In this document: piece after piece, positions 17,603 to 27,151 of the stretch
Numbering within the stretch: position 1 is the first letter of the stretch
How the letters are laid out: every line of letters begins with the position of its first letter
Source: G963665925 sp050596425
GTDB taxonomy: Bacteria; Bacillota; Clostridia; Peptostreptococcales; Acidaminobacteraceae
Assembly: GCF_050596425.1 (NCBI RefSeq)
Contig: NZ_CP192292.1
Span: 4,588,001 to 4,652,000 of the forward strand
Direction of reading: 5' to 3'
DNA length: 64,000 nt
Position numbers and translations under genes: made by a program
Notes under the pieces: model-generated
Seen by the model: the letters and a program-made list of their open reading frames with translations, nothing else
Database searches by the model: none
Told to the model about the DNA's origin: nothing

Positions 17603-19636
17603 TTATGCTTCCTTGTCAAAGGGTTCATTTAGGAACGCTGTCCCCTCAAGGACAAATCGACCGTCCTCAATAATAAGCACTTCACTGCCGTCCTCTTTTA
17701 AAACTGAAATTTTCTTCAGGCCATCATAAGGCAAAGTGATGTCTGTGTGACAATTTGTATAAGCCTTGTTAATGTCTTCTTTCCGCTTTATAGAGTGTTC
17801 ATTGTCTTTTGCAACAATTTCTTTGTCATCAATTTCATTGTAGACAGGCGTATCTTCTCCAAAAGAGAAACACGTGTCCCCCACAGCAAAGTGCGGCCCC
17901 ATCTTTTCAACAATCAGTATAGGCAACTTGTCTGTTATATCGTATTTTTGCGAAATAACATAGGCCAACGTGTTGGTTCCAATGGCAAATTCACCAAGGG
18001 GCAGGGTGTCATGTGGGAAGAGTAGGTTTTCTTTGATGTACCTCTTGTTGTCTTCCTCGTTTTCAAAATTTGAGCATGTGTACTCAGTGACATAACCATC
18101 TTTAAAAGTCAGCTTCAAATCCTTATAATTAAAGCCTTCTAAATAGACTTTTTCAAGATGGAGCAGCCCGTTTGTATTCTTCAAAACTGGTGATGTAAAC
18201 ACTTCACCTACAGGGATATTGACATCTGCCACACAGTTTACAAAATTGGTTTGCTTTTGAGGGTCATCCAGTTCCTTTAAAGCCACCACAATATCGGTTT
18301 CATTGTCACCACGACCAAGTACATGAACTTTTCTTCCAGAGTCAAGGGCATCTATTATTGTCTTTTGAACCTTTTCGTAAGCATCACTGTTTAACATGTT
18401 AATGCGGGCTATGTCTTCAAAAATAGCTTCAAACTGGTCTCCAATTTCCGGTGTTGGGAAGGCCACTATATTAAAGCTTCTCTCTTTCTCTGGCACATAT
18501 TCTTCTGTAATGATTCTAGCTATGTTCCTTATGTCTTGATAGTGGGTCTGCTGTTCATCTTTTAAAGTGATTCTAGCTTCATTGCTTACTGGACTGAAAG
18601 GGTCTTCACCAAATTTTTCAATGTAAAGAATACCAGAGTAGTCGTGGAGAGCATCCTTCTCTTGTTCACATATTTCTTTGCGCTTGCCCTTATAAAACTC
18701 TGCGATTTCTTCATCCAAGTAAAGGGCTATATCGAACTTGTGATCATAACCATACTGCTTATTTACATCTGTTGATGCCACTTCATCCACAAAACCATTT
18801 AAATTATTGTCCTTTAAGATCTCAATAATACGTTTTGTGAGTTTTTCAAGACCTGCCACTGTTATCACACGAACATTGTGTCTTAGGGTGATGTCTTTGC
18901 CGTCACGTCTAAAACCATCAATATATGCTTTCACAATGGTGGTGGCAAGTTTTTCAATTTTCTCATCAGGATAGGTTTTCATAAACTCAAATGTTTTGCG
19001 TTCATTGTCACCTACATAAATTCCGTATTCATACAGGTAATTTGGAGAAGTCAGGTCTGAAGTCATAACAATATCAGTCAATCGAGTCATTTGAGCGCCC
19101 AGGGTTTCCTTGGCAAAAGTCTCTGAGCCGTAGATAATATCATCTTTTGAAAATTCCTTAATAATACTGCGGACCGCTTCCACCTTGTGATCAAGAAGGG
19201 CTTCATAAGACTTTATGAACAAGTCATAGACACTTGATATTCTAAATATTTTACGACTATAGGCAAAGTTATAGCACGTTCTTGCCTTTGCATATATAAA
19301 GCTCAGCATTTGTCCCACTGTTTGACCGTATAAATCGACACAAACCACTGGATTGGCAAATGACTGATCATAATTTTTAGGCAGTATTTCCTTATAACGT
19401 TTTTCGTTCTCTGCCCTCAGCGACGCCAAGCTTGTATCTTGGTGCTCAGGATCATTTAAATGTTCGACCAGTTTTGAGACATCTATCAGGCGTTCTGCTG
19501 TCTGTTTAAAATAAGATGCATAAGGGCCTGATTGCCTTCTTGAATTGTCTCTAATTCTTTTAAGGGCCTGAATTTGTTTTTCATATGCATCCCTGTAATT
19601 GTCATTTCTTTCTTTGTAGATGTCACGATATGCCAT
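17603..19636 (-). CDS. M29-family aminopeptidase with long N-terminal extension
   Basis: About 677 residues. The C-terminal ~400 residues match the AmpS/aminopeptidase T fold: FPTPEIGDQFEAIFEDIARIN, NIPVGEVFTSPVL (metal Glu), GEFAIGTNTLAYVI (metal Glu), MGPHFAVGDTCFSFGED (His) and NCHTDITLPY (His, Asp). Those residues would bind two metals. The first ~215 residues are extra compared with the usual ~410-residue enzyme and contain no domain I know. ATG 19636 follows TGGAGGAAGAAC. It probably trims peptides in the cytosol. Confidence 0.85.
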   Translation of the reverse strand: MAYRDIYKERNDNYRDAYEKQIQALKRIRDNSRRQSGPYASYFKQTAERLIDVSKLVEHLNDPEHQDTSLASLRAENEKRYKEILPKNYDQSFANPVVCVDLYGQTVGQMLSFIYAKARTCYNFAYSRKIFRISSVYDLFIKSYEALLDHKVEAVRSIIKEFSKDDIIYGSETFAKETLGAQMTRLTDIVMTSDLTSPNYLYEYGIYVGDNERKTFEFMKTYPDEKIEKLATTIVKAYIDGFRRDGKDITLRHNVRVITVAGLEKLTKRIIEILKDNNLNGFVDEVASTDVNKQYGYDHKFDIALYLDEEIAEFYKGKRKEICEQEKDALHDYSGILYIEKFGEDPFSPVSNEARITLKDEQQTHYQDIRNIARIITEEYVPEKERSFNIVAFPTPEIGDQFEAIFEDIARINMLNSDAYEKVQKTIIDALDSGRKVHVLGRGDNETDIVVALKELDDPQKQTNFVNCVADVNIPVGEVFTSPVLKNTNGLLHLEKVYLEGFNYKDLKLTFKDGYVTEYTCSNFENEEDNKRYIKENLLFPHDTLPLGEFAIGTNTLAYVISQKYDITDKLPILIVEKMGPHFAVGDTCFSFGEDTPVYNEIDDKEIVAKDNEHSIKRKEDINKAYTNCHTDITLPYDGLKKISVLKEDGSEVLIIEDGRFVLEGTAFLNEPFDKEA

Positions 19637-19949
19637 GTTCTTCCTCCACTTCATTTTCCTATTCTATGACTCACTTTTGTCCATACTTTTGCCTAGATTT
19701 ATACGTCTATCATTTCTTTATCCCCATTAGCCCCAATTAAATGCTTGACACTCACCAAGTAACCTATTTAAATCCGACGAATGACTTACTTTTTTAAAGT
19801 AGCATATTTCTTCCTTATGTTTCTTTCTCCTTTTGTCATCGAAAGTCCTTCAAAACATTAAACATATTTGAATGTATTAAAAAAATTATATATCCAAGCC
19901 ATGATTTATAATCTATCATGTGTAAACGGCCTTTTTCCCTCTAACATAT
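19637..19949. other. Intergenic gap before the aminopeptidase gene
   Basis: No gene or recognisable RNA seen between the aminopeptidase start and the terminator at 19950. A TTGACA at 19745 faces the plus strand but leads to no gene. Confidence 0.5.
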
Positions 19950-19994
19950 AGTAAAATCCGCTTAATGCATGTACATACATGCATTAAGCGGATT
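19950..19994 (-). terminator. Terminator with AATCCGCTT stem, copy 3
   Basis: A perfect 19-bp stem (19955-19973 with 19976-19994, two-base loop) begins AATCCGCTTAATGC and is followed on the minus strand by TTTTAC. It serves the sodium-dependent transporter gene ending at 20066. Confidence 0.85.
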
Positions 19995-20065
19995 CATTCA
20001 CATCCCCGTCATATAGATTTAATGACAGGGACTCATCTTGTTTAATTTTTAAACTTCAGCATCAA

Positions 20066-21433
20066 CTAGCCTGCAATAAAGCCCCACAGGGAGTTAATAA
20101 AAACAACTGCAATGGCCACTGGTCCGACAAACTTAACCAGGAATGCCCAAAAACCTGATAGACCAAATGCAAGAGCCCCGCCATTTGAAGCTTCATCAAT
20201 GGCTTTATCTGTACCCCATACCCATCCTACAAAGATGCATAGAAGCAGACCACCTAAAGGCAGCATAACATTAGATGTTAGGAAGTCGAACAGGTCAAAG
20301 AAGTTCATTCCGAATAGGATTTTGAAATCTGACCAAATGCCAAATGAAAGCGCCGAAGGCACACCAACAGCAAATACAGCTGCCCCCAGTGTCAAGGTCG
20401 CTACTTTTCTATTGAGACCAAACTCATCTACAGCATAAGATACACAAACTTCAAGTAGTGAAATCGATGATGAAAGGGCTGCGAAAAGTACCAGAACAAA
20501 GAACAGTGTACAGAACACAATCCCCATTGGCATAGCTGAGAATACTGCAGGAAGTGTTACAAACATAAGTCCCGGGCCACCTGCTGGCTCAAAACCAAAG
20601 GCAAATACCGCTGGAAGTGTTGCAAGACCTGCAAGCAGAGCCACACCTGTATCTAGAAGCGGAATAATTGTAGCACTCTGTGGAATGTTCTCCTGATCCG
20701 GCAAGTAACTTCCGTATGTGATCATACATCCCATACCCAAACTTAGGGAGAAGAATACTTGACCAAGGGCATTGAGTACAACCCCCATGGATAGTTTAGA
20801 AAAATCCGGTACCAGAAGATACTTAATGCCTTCTACAGCCCCAGGAAGTGTACATCCACGAATAGCCAGTAGAATAATAATAACAAAAAGTGCAGGCATC
20901 ATGACCTTGCTGGCTTTTTCAATACCACCGCCAACACCGCCGATAACAATGCCTAAAGTTGCAAGCATGAATAAAGCATGGAAGAATATTGATCCCCATG
21001 TTGAAGAAACAACTGCGCCAAACATGCCTTCAATAACCGATGCATCTGTATTGGTCAGACCACCTGTCACCGCTGTGATTAGATACTTAATCACCCATCC
21101 GCCGATAACACTGTAATAAGAAAGAATCATAAATCCGGTTGCAATGCCCAGGCCACCTACCCAAGACCATTTTTTACTGATCTTTCTGTAAGCACCAATT
21201 GCATTTAGTTTAGTGTGTCGACCGAGTACAAGTTCTGCAAGCATCAAGGTAAAACCAACAAGGAATAGCATGATGAAGTATACCATTACGAAGGCTCCAC
21301 CACCATTTTTTCCTGCAACATATGGGAACTTCCATAGGTTACCTAGTCCAACCGCTGATCCTGCTGCAGCCATAATGAAACCAATTTTTGACCCCCATTG
21401 GTCACGGCCGCCATCACTACTTAGATTAGCCAT
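20066..21433 (-). CDS. Sodium-dependent transporter, NSS/SNF family
   Basis: About 455 residues with 11-12 hydrophobic segments. The N-terminal signature (WGSKIGFIMAAAGSAVGLGNLWKFPY) carries the sodium- and substrate-site helix 1 of the LeuT-type family, and GGGAFVMVYF follows. It should import an amino acid or related compound with Na+ across the cell membrane; the substrate is not readable. ATG 21433 follows AAAGGAGCG. It is a single gene with its own terminator. Confidence 0.93.
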   Translation of the reverse strand: MANLSSDGGRDQWGSKIGFIMAAAGSAVGLGNLWKFPYVAGKNGGGAFVMVYFIMLFLVGFTLMLAELVLGRHTKLNAIGAYRKISKKWSWVGGLGIATGFMILSYYSVIGGWVIKYLITAVTGGLTNTDASVIEGMFGAVVSSTWGSIFFHALFMLATLGIVIGGVGGGIEKASKVMMPALFVIIILLAIRGCTLPGAVEGIKYLLVPDFSKLSMGVVLNALGQVFFSLSLGMGCMITYGSYLPDQENIPQSATIIPLLDTGVALLAGLATLPAVFAFGFEPAGGPGLMFVTLPAVFSAMPMGIVFCTLFFVLVLFAALSSSISLLEVCVSYAVDEFGLNRKVATLTLGAAVFAVGVPSALSFGIWSDFKILFGMNFFDLFDFLTSNVMLPLGGLLLCIFVGWVWGTDKAIDEASNGGALAFGLSGFWAFLVKFVGPVAIAVVFINSLWGFIAG

Positions 21434-21769
21434 TTTACACGCTCCTTTTCCCCAAGCCACAATTGTGGCTTTCAATTTTAACCGATTTCACACATTGGTA
21501 ATATGATTTCGGCGTTTCCCACAACACCGACCTATATTGTTATAAAATTATCAGGCAGTTGAAAGTTCCAAGTCCCTTAATTTCATAACGCATTATAGTA
21601 TACAATCATACCAACCCCCAATTATTACTTTCAGTTCATAAAAATACCCCAACGGTGACCATTTTACAGCGCGAACTCAAAAAAATACAGTAATACTCAA
21701 CGATTTTAATAAGTCTAAATTATTCGAATACTCTGCAAAAAGACTATGTATGCACTCATTTTATTCACA
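21434..21769. other. Intergenic gap upstream of the sodium-dependent transporter
   Basis: About 340 bp without a gene. It should carry the transporter promoter; I see no clear -35/-10 pair or structured RNA. Confidence 0.5.
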
Positions 21770-21818
21770 TAAAAAGCGAATGTCATTTAAGTTGATACAC
21801 TTAAAATAACATTCGCTT
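21770..21818 (-). terminator. Terminator of the EAL-domain gene
   Basis: On the minus strand AAGCGAATGTtATTTTAAG pairs with CTTAAATgACATTCGCTT and is followed by TTTATG. It lies 50 bp past the stop at 21868. Confidence 0.8.
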
Positions 21819-21867
21819 CTTTCTCTTACTAAAGGGGGGGAGTTTTTCTCCCCCTTAATTCTTTGTA

Positions 21868-23577
21868 TTATTTGTTACCTAAATTCTTAAGGAGGTATTT
21901 CCGAGCATCTTCTTCAGACAGGGGTCTAGAATAATGATAGCCCTGAAGGAAATCCACCTTCATAACTCTGGCTTTTTCCACCATATCCTCGTTTTCAATA
22001 CCTTCGGCAACCACTTTTAATTCCATTTCGTGGCATAACTTGACAACAGAAGTGATAAAACGGTAGATGGCGTCATTGCTCATGGCTTTTTCCATAACCG
22101 TTCGGTCAACTTTCAACGACTTCATTGGTATGGTAATAAAATTATTCAATGAAGAATAGCCTGTTCCAAAATCATCCAGTGCGATGGCTATGCCACAGTC
22201 ATTGAGTTTCTCAAGTCTTGCAAGCACATCTTCATTGGCATCAAGGGTTAGGGACTCTGTAATTTCCAGCACAAGGGCTGATGGATCAATGCCAATCTTA
22301 TCAACCACGCCGAGAACTTTATCCGTAAAGTCCGTCTGCACCAGCTGGACCACTGACACATTGACACTGACCTTTAAGGCTTTCTTGGTCTGCGTCCGTA
22401 CAGACTTGATAAACTCACAGGATTTTTCAAGAACAAACATGCCTATGTCTATAATATCAAGTGTTTTCTCTGCAACTGGAATAAACTCGTCAGGGTAGAT
22501 TTCTCCCCAAGTCTCGCTTTTCCATCTTACGAGGGCTTCAAAGCTTGTAACCTGACCAATTTCTGTATTTATAATAGGTTGATAGTTTAAATACAACTCG
22601 TTGGCTTCCAGGGCAGACCTTATTCCCGTTTCAATATGTAGCTCCTGCATAACTGACTTCTGGACTGATGTGTCAAAGAATGTGTAGCGTTTGTCTTTAT
22701 TCTGGCGCCCATAGCGCATGGTCAGCTTGGCTCTTTGAACGAGTTCCTCAGGTGCGGCAACATCCATTGGGAGCATACAGACCCCTACACTCGTATTCAC
22801 TTCAAGAACCTTTTCTTTAAGAGTCACCCGTCCTTCAATGGCTTCTTGCATCTCTTTGACCATATCCTTGAGGGCATCAACAGAAATTTCCTTTGTCACC
22901 AAAATAGCAAATTCATCAGCATGTATTCTAAAAAGCATGCAGTTTTCATTCAATATTTGCTTAAGGCGTTCTGCCACACGAATGAGAACACGGTTGCCCG
23001 TTTCATCTCCATATGTATCATTGACCAATTTAAATTGATTTATATTCAAATATATGAGGGCCCCAGGTGATCTCATGCTGATATTCATAATCAGGGTCTC
23101 ATCCAATTTACTTCTGTTATATAGGCCCGTAAGCCCGTCAATATAGGCTAAATTATATATTCGATTTTCCGAGATTTTATGCTCTGTTATATCACGGTGG
23201 GATCCCAACATTAATGTCATGTGACCATTTTCATCAAACTCAGCTATTCCCCGTGCTTCAATCCATAAATAATTTCCTTTTTTCGTCTTGACCTTGTACT
23301 GACTGGTATAGGACAAAAGCTGGTTTTTCACATGCTCATCCAGCGCTAAGTCAAATGTTTCACGGTCTTCTGGATGGATAAGACTTTGCCACTCTTCTAA
23401 AGTGGATTCCTTACAATCAATATCAAATTTCCCGTAAAAATTACTGTTATAAAAACGGATACGTCCATGACCATCCATTTCAAATAAGCCTTCATTCGAA
23501 ACTTCAAACAGCATTAACATACGGCGCATATCATCATTTAATTTATCAATACTCGTATTGTTTTTTTCTATTACCAT
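21868..23577 (-). CDS. PAS-GGDEF(degenerate)-EAL c-di-GMP phosphodiesterase
   Basis: 569 residues. A PAS sensor occupies about 20-130. The GGDEF-like domain (about 140-300) has HADEF in place of GGDEF and is probably inactive as a cyclase. The EAL domain (about 310-560) has EALVRW, NVSVVQL, LEITES, LDDFGTGYSS, KVDR and AEGIEN, so metal and catalytic residues look complete. It should hydrolyse c-di-GMP in the cytosol. ATG 23577 is seven bases past AGGAG and is chosen over 23583, which is too close. It lies 113 bp downstream of an opposing diguanylate cyclase gene. Confidence 0.92.
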   Translation of the reverse strand: MVIEKNNTSIDKLNDDMRRMLMLFEVSNEGLFEMDGHGRIRFYNSNFYGKFDIDCKESTLEEWQSLIHPEDRETFDLALDEHVKNQLLSYTSQYKVKTKKGNYLWIEARGIAEFDENGHMTLMLGSHRDITEHKISENRIYNLAYIDGLTGLYNRSKLDETLIMNISMRSPGALIYLNINQFKLVNDTYGDETGNRVLIRVAERLKQILNENCMLFRIHADEFAILVTKEISVDALKDMVKEMQEAIEGRVTLKEKVLEVNTSVGVCMLPMDVAAPEELVQRAKLTMRYGRQNKDKRYTFFDTSVQKSVMQELHIETGIRSALEANELYLNYQPIINTEIGQVTSFEALVRWKSETWGEIYPDEFIPVAEKTLDIIDIGMFVLEKSCEFIKSVRTQTKKALKVSVNVSVVQLVQTDFTDKVLGVVDKIGIDPSALVLEITESLTLDANEDVLARLEKLNDCGIAIALDDFGTGYSSLNNFITIPMKSLKVDRTVMEKAMSNDAIYRFITSVVKLCHEMELKVVAEGIENEDMVEKARVMKVDFLQGYHYSRPLSEEDARKYLLKNLGNK

Positions 23578-23690
23578 TGTCATGCTCCTGTTCGTTTCGA
23601 ACCACAGATACCTTATCTATGATTGTTCCCCTTGCATTTTTCCCCTTTATAGTATTATAGCACAGGACAAACCTAGCGCTTTTCAAAGAC

Positions 23691-25823
23691 TTAGGACTGA
23701 CCTTTTAGCATGGCCTTATGCTTATACATATTATTGTCTGCTTCAATAACAACCTCTTCCATAGGCCTGTTAGCGCTCAGTCTCACCCCATAGCCAAAGG
23801 CGGCTTGCGGTGCTTCATAGTCCCCATTTTCAAGAGGAATTTGAGCCTCAGCACACTTGCTTTCAATGAGCTGAATACAAGCTTGAGCAGTGCCCACATC
23901 ACACCCCACTCTAACCACCATGAACTCGTCGCCACCCATTCTAAAAATATATTCTGAATCGCAATGGGCCTTTAATGTTTTTGCAAAAGTCTTTAAAAGC
24001 AAGTCGCCAAAATGGTGGCCATAACTATCATTAAAGGATTTTAGATTGTTGAGATCCGCTATGAGAATGCACTGTGGAAAGGGCATATCATCAAAAGCAG
24101 GCTCCAACTGATTATAATGCATCCTATTGCTCAAATTCGTCAATGCATCTGTGTACATAAGCACTTCTTTTTCCTTGAGAATCTGGGTGTTGGCCTTCTC
24201 AGCTATCAGGTCATTAAAGACCCTATTCAGTATAAACACAATAAAGATAAGGACAATGACCAACACGCCCACAATCAGGGACAATCGCCTTGTCTGTTCA
24301 TTTTTCAACTCAGGTGTGCTGTCAATCCCCTTGAATTTTATATCCTCATAGTCTATTAGAATAAGAGCTTTATCTATAATAGATGCAAGCTCTGGGTTTC
24401 GTTTACTCACGCCAAGATAAAGATATGAGTCCTTTGACGTGTCTCCCTTTTTGACGATATCCGTATAACCAAGGCCATCCACATAGTACTCAATCACAGT
24501 TGGATTCTCAATCATATAGTCCGCAGCACCCTTCCTTACAAGTTGAAGGGACTCGATCAAATCATCTGTTTTTAAAATTTCAACATCCTTTAAGTTCTTT
24601 GTCAAAAACTCTTCATGCCAATACCCGTCCACAACAGCAACCACTTTTCCGTTCAGACCATACACATCTTGAACCCTATCACTGGTTTTCTTGCCAACGA
24701 TAATATCCCGCTCCGTGCTAAAGGGTCTAGGATAGTAGAAGTAAGCCGTTCTATCCTCTGTTTTGGCAATGTTCATGACATCGACCTGACCCTCCACCGC
24801 CTTCTCATAAAGGGATGCAAAGGTACCGCTTTTGACTTCAAACTCAACACCTATAATGTTTGACAAGGATTTTAACAGCTCACCTGTTATCCCCCTATAT
24901 GCCCCGTCATCATAGTAATCAAAGGGCAGGTAGTCATCTGCTATTCCCACAACAGCTCGACCATCTTCTTCTAGCCAGGCCAGTTCTTCACTTGAGAGAT
25001 TTAGTATTTTTCGATTGTACTCTATTTGCGCCTTGCGAATATATGATGCAATCTCATCATCTTCATAAACCTTGATAACTTTATCAAGAATACCCGCTAA
25101 CACAGCATCTTCTTTTCGAGTTGAAAGGGTTAAATCCGATGTAACAGATTCAATAGAAGCGATATTTCTAAGCTGTGGATATTTGAATAAAAATTCATGG
25201 ACAACGCCACCACCTGAAGTGATGAAGCCTTCTATTTCCCCAGAAAGGAGTCCCTGTATAGCCTCGATCTGACTGGAAAACTCTATAATTTCAAAACGAA
25301 TATTAGGATACTCATCTGGCAAATACCGTTCTATAACATCCCCAGAAATGACACCCAACCTATGTTCATCGAGGTCACCCACCGTTTGAATGGAAGAATC
25401 CTTTCGGGCAAAAACAGCATAAGGATACTTATGGACAGGTGATGTAAAGGCCATCCACTCCAGACGCTGCGGCGTGACATTGGCACCAAAAAGGATGTCC
25501 ACTTCCCCCTGTTCAAGACCTCGGTAGACCTCACCCCAACTTTTGTCTCCAACGATTTCAACTTTTAAATCAAGTTTATCTTCAATGAGTTTGGTTAATT
25601 CGACCACATAGCCCTTGGTTTTTCCCTTATGCTTAAAATAGTCCATTCCCGAATAGGGATCAAGCCCCAGCTTAAGGGGGTGTCCCTTTTTTAGGTCTAA
25701 CCACTGCTTCTCAGTTTCTGTGAGGGATAGCTCCCTGTCCTGTATCTCAGCAAACGAAAAGAAAGAGGCACAAAGCACCGCTGTCATGATGGCAACAGTT
25801 ATAAATTGTCTTGTTCTTTTCAT
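23691..25823 (-). CDS. Membrane diguanylate cyclase with two solute-binding sensor domains
   Basis: About 710 residues: signal peptide, two tandem SBP_bac_3 domains (about 35-255 and 265-500, with GLDPYSGMDYF and GIADDYLPFDYYDDGAYRG), one transmembrane helix (LSLIVGVLVIVLIFIVFIL), then a GGDEF domain with intact RMGGDEFMVVR. No RxxD inhibitory site precedes GGDEF. It probably makes c-di-GMP in response to an extracellular amino-acid-like ligand. ATG 25835 overlaps the SD (ATGGAGGGG); ATG 25823 is the likely start. It is close to the opposing EAL gene. Confidence 0.92.
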   Translation of the reverse strand: MKRTRQFITVAIMTAVLCASFFSFAEIQDRELSLTETEKQWLDLKKGHPLKLGLDPYSGMDYFKHKGKTKGYVVELTKLIEDKLDLKVEIVGDKSWGEVYRGLEQGEVDILFGANVTPQRLEWMAFTSPVHKYPYAVFARKDSSIQTVGDLDEHRLGVISGDVIERYLPDEYPNIRFEIIEFSSQIEAIQGLLSGEIEGFITSGGGVVHEFLFKYPQLRNIASIESVTSDLTLSTRKEDAVLAGILDKVIKVYEDDEIASYIRKAQIEYNRKILNLSSEELAWLEEDGRAVVGIADDYLPFDYYDDGAYRGITGELLKSLSNIIGVEFEVKSGTFASLYEKAVEGQVDVMNIAKTEDRTAYFYYPRPFSTERDIIVGKKTSDRVQDVYGLNGKVVAVVDGYWHEEFLTKNLKDVEILKTDDLIESLQLVRKGAADYMIENPTVIEYYVDGLGYTDIVKKGDTSKDSYLYLGVSKRNPELASIIDKALILIDYEDIKFKGIDSTPELKNEQTRRLSLIVGVLVIVLIFIVFILNRVFNDLIAEKANTQILKEKEVLMYTDALTNLSNRMHYNQLEPAFDDMPFPQCILIADLNNLKSFNDSYGHHFGDLLLKTFAKTLKAHCDSEYIFRMGGDEFMVVRVGCDVGTAQACIQLIESKCAEAQIPLENGDYEAPQAAFGYGVRLSANRPMEEVVIEADNNMYKHKAMLKGQS

Positions 25824-25899
25824 AAGCCCCTCCATGCATATCTATATCTACCGTTTATACCCACGAAACCTTATTAATCAGCAGGATTTCCCCTAGCTT

Positions 25900-26127
25900 T
25901 TACTTATTTGGGGAGACCTTTTCATCCAAAACTTTGACTTTTGCACTTTCAATGGCTTCAAGCCGTGCCTGCAGTTTTTTTCTAACGTGCATGTTCTCAA
26001 AGAGGAGACCTTCATTGATATAAAAACTATCGCCTATGCTGTCCATGGTCTTAAACTCTCTGTTTATACGGTCTATTTCTTTGTCTATAAGCTCAACGAG
26101 AACGTCTTTTTCTTCTTTTTTAAACAT
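25900..26127 (-). CDS. Small hypothetical protein, 75 residues
   Basis: Charged, helical and cytosolic (VLVELIDKEIDRINREFKTMDSIG, ending VSPNK). I do not recognise it. It starts 10 bp after the stop of the MBL hydrolase gene, so it is probably co-transcribed with it. The short gap and lack of any better frame support it as a real gene. Confidence 0.6.
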   Translation of the reverse strand: MFKKEEKDVLVELIDKEIDRINREFKTMDSIGDSFYINEGLLFENMHVRKKLQARLEAIESAKVKVLDEKVSPNK

Positions 26128-26136
26128 GGTCTTGCC

Positions 26137-27120
26137 TCACTTTTTCATTTTATATTCTAGTATACCATTTCTTTCCCGTCGGTCTGCCTCCCCCATCACA
26201 TATAAATATTCTAAATGAGACATGGCTTCTCCAGATGCAAACCACTTTTGTGGATCGGGGAAGTCTGTCCATACATTTTGTCTTAAAGACCAGTGCATTT
26301 TCGATGCCGTATCTCTGACACTTGTCCAGTCTTCAATAATGCGCCCGACTTCTTCAAGCCTTTCCTGGTGATGCTCTTTAAGTTGATCTATTCTCTCCTG
26401 ATGATTTTCGATGATTTTTCTATGGGATGGCAGTATTTTTCCAATGTCCATAGCCCTCACTTTATCGAGGCTCTTCATGTAAACATCAAGAATGTTCCAT
26501 TCAAACCCCCAGAAGGCTATATTGGGTGTGATAGGGTCAAGAACATGATCTCCAGAAATCATTATTTTATGATTTTTGTCATAAAGGGCTATATGGCCTG
26601 GTGTGTGGCCAGGAATGTCGATGACTTCAAAACTATATTGTCCCATCTTAAGAAGGTCGCCTTCTACTAGGGATTTAAATTTTATAGGGTTCTTGGGGCA
26701 ATACTTATACCCCGGGTGTCCCCCAAAGGTCACACCGTCTTTTCTTAAATCCATCATGTCCGCACGTTTTGCAAAGGCTTCCCAGTAAGAATCCTTAGTC
26801 ATTTCATTAATCATTTCACCATCAACTTGGCCTGTCATAACCACCGTTCCAGACTGATTGAGCTCTGCTGCTAAACCACTGTGATCAGAATGCAAATGGG
26901 TTACGATAAGGGTGGCCAGATCAAGGGAAAGCCCTAAGTCTTCAAGCGCTGTATAAAGGGCATTTTTGCAAGGTTCTGAATTGAATCCCGTGTCAACAAT
27001 AAAACATTCTCTGCCCTTGTCTTTCTCTGCCCCCAATATAATATAACTATAGACCATTTTTAAAGGATTGCCTTTTAGAGGAATTTCAACCTGATAAATG
27101 TCTTTCATAACTTCATTCAT
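26137..27120 (-). CDS. Metallo-beta-lactamase-fold hydrolase
   Basis: 327 residues. Metal-binding motifs are THLHSDHSG, a later GHTPGH and SGDHVLD, i.e. the HxHxDH...H...D set of glyoxalase II-like hydrolases, probably with two Zn or Fe ions. The C-terminal helices (about 235-320) resemble the extension seen in many such proteins of Firmicutes. The substrate is unknown. ATG 27120 follows AAAGGAG. It is preceded by the phosphodiester-glycosidase gene (31-bp gap) and followed by the 75-residue gene. Confidence 0.9.
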   Translation of the reverse strand: MNEVMKDIYQVEIPLKGNPLKMVYSYIILGAEKDKGRECFIVDTGFNSEPCKNALYTALEDLGLSLDLATLIVTHLHSDHSGLAAELNQSGTVVMTGQVDGEMINEMTKDSYWEAFAKRADMMDLRKDGVTFGGHPGYKYCPKNPIKFKSLVEGDLLKMGQYSFEVIDIPGHTPGHIALYDKNHKIMISGDHVLDPITPNIAFWGFEWNILDVYMKSLDKVRAMDIGKILPSHRKIIENHQERIDQLKEHHQERLEEVGRIIEDWTSVRDTASKMHWSLRQNVWTDFPDPQKWFASGEAMSHLEYLYVMGEADRRERNGILEYKMKK

Positions 27121-27151
27121 GTTCTCATTCTCCTTTTGCGCACTCGTTTTG

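Noticed and set aside
20112..21116. Two plus-strand frames over 100 codons inside the sodium transporter gene
   Set aside because: Antisense shadows of a well-conserved transporter, rich in Pro/Thr/Ser as expected for the complement of membrane codons.
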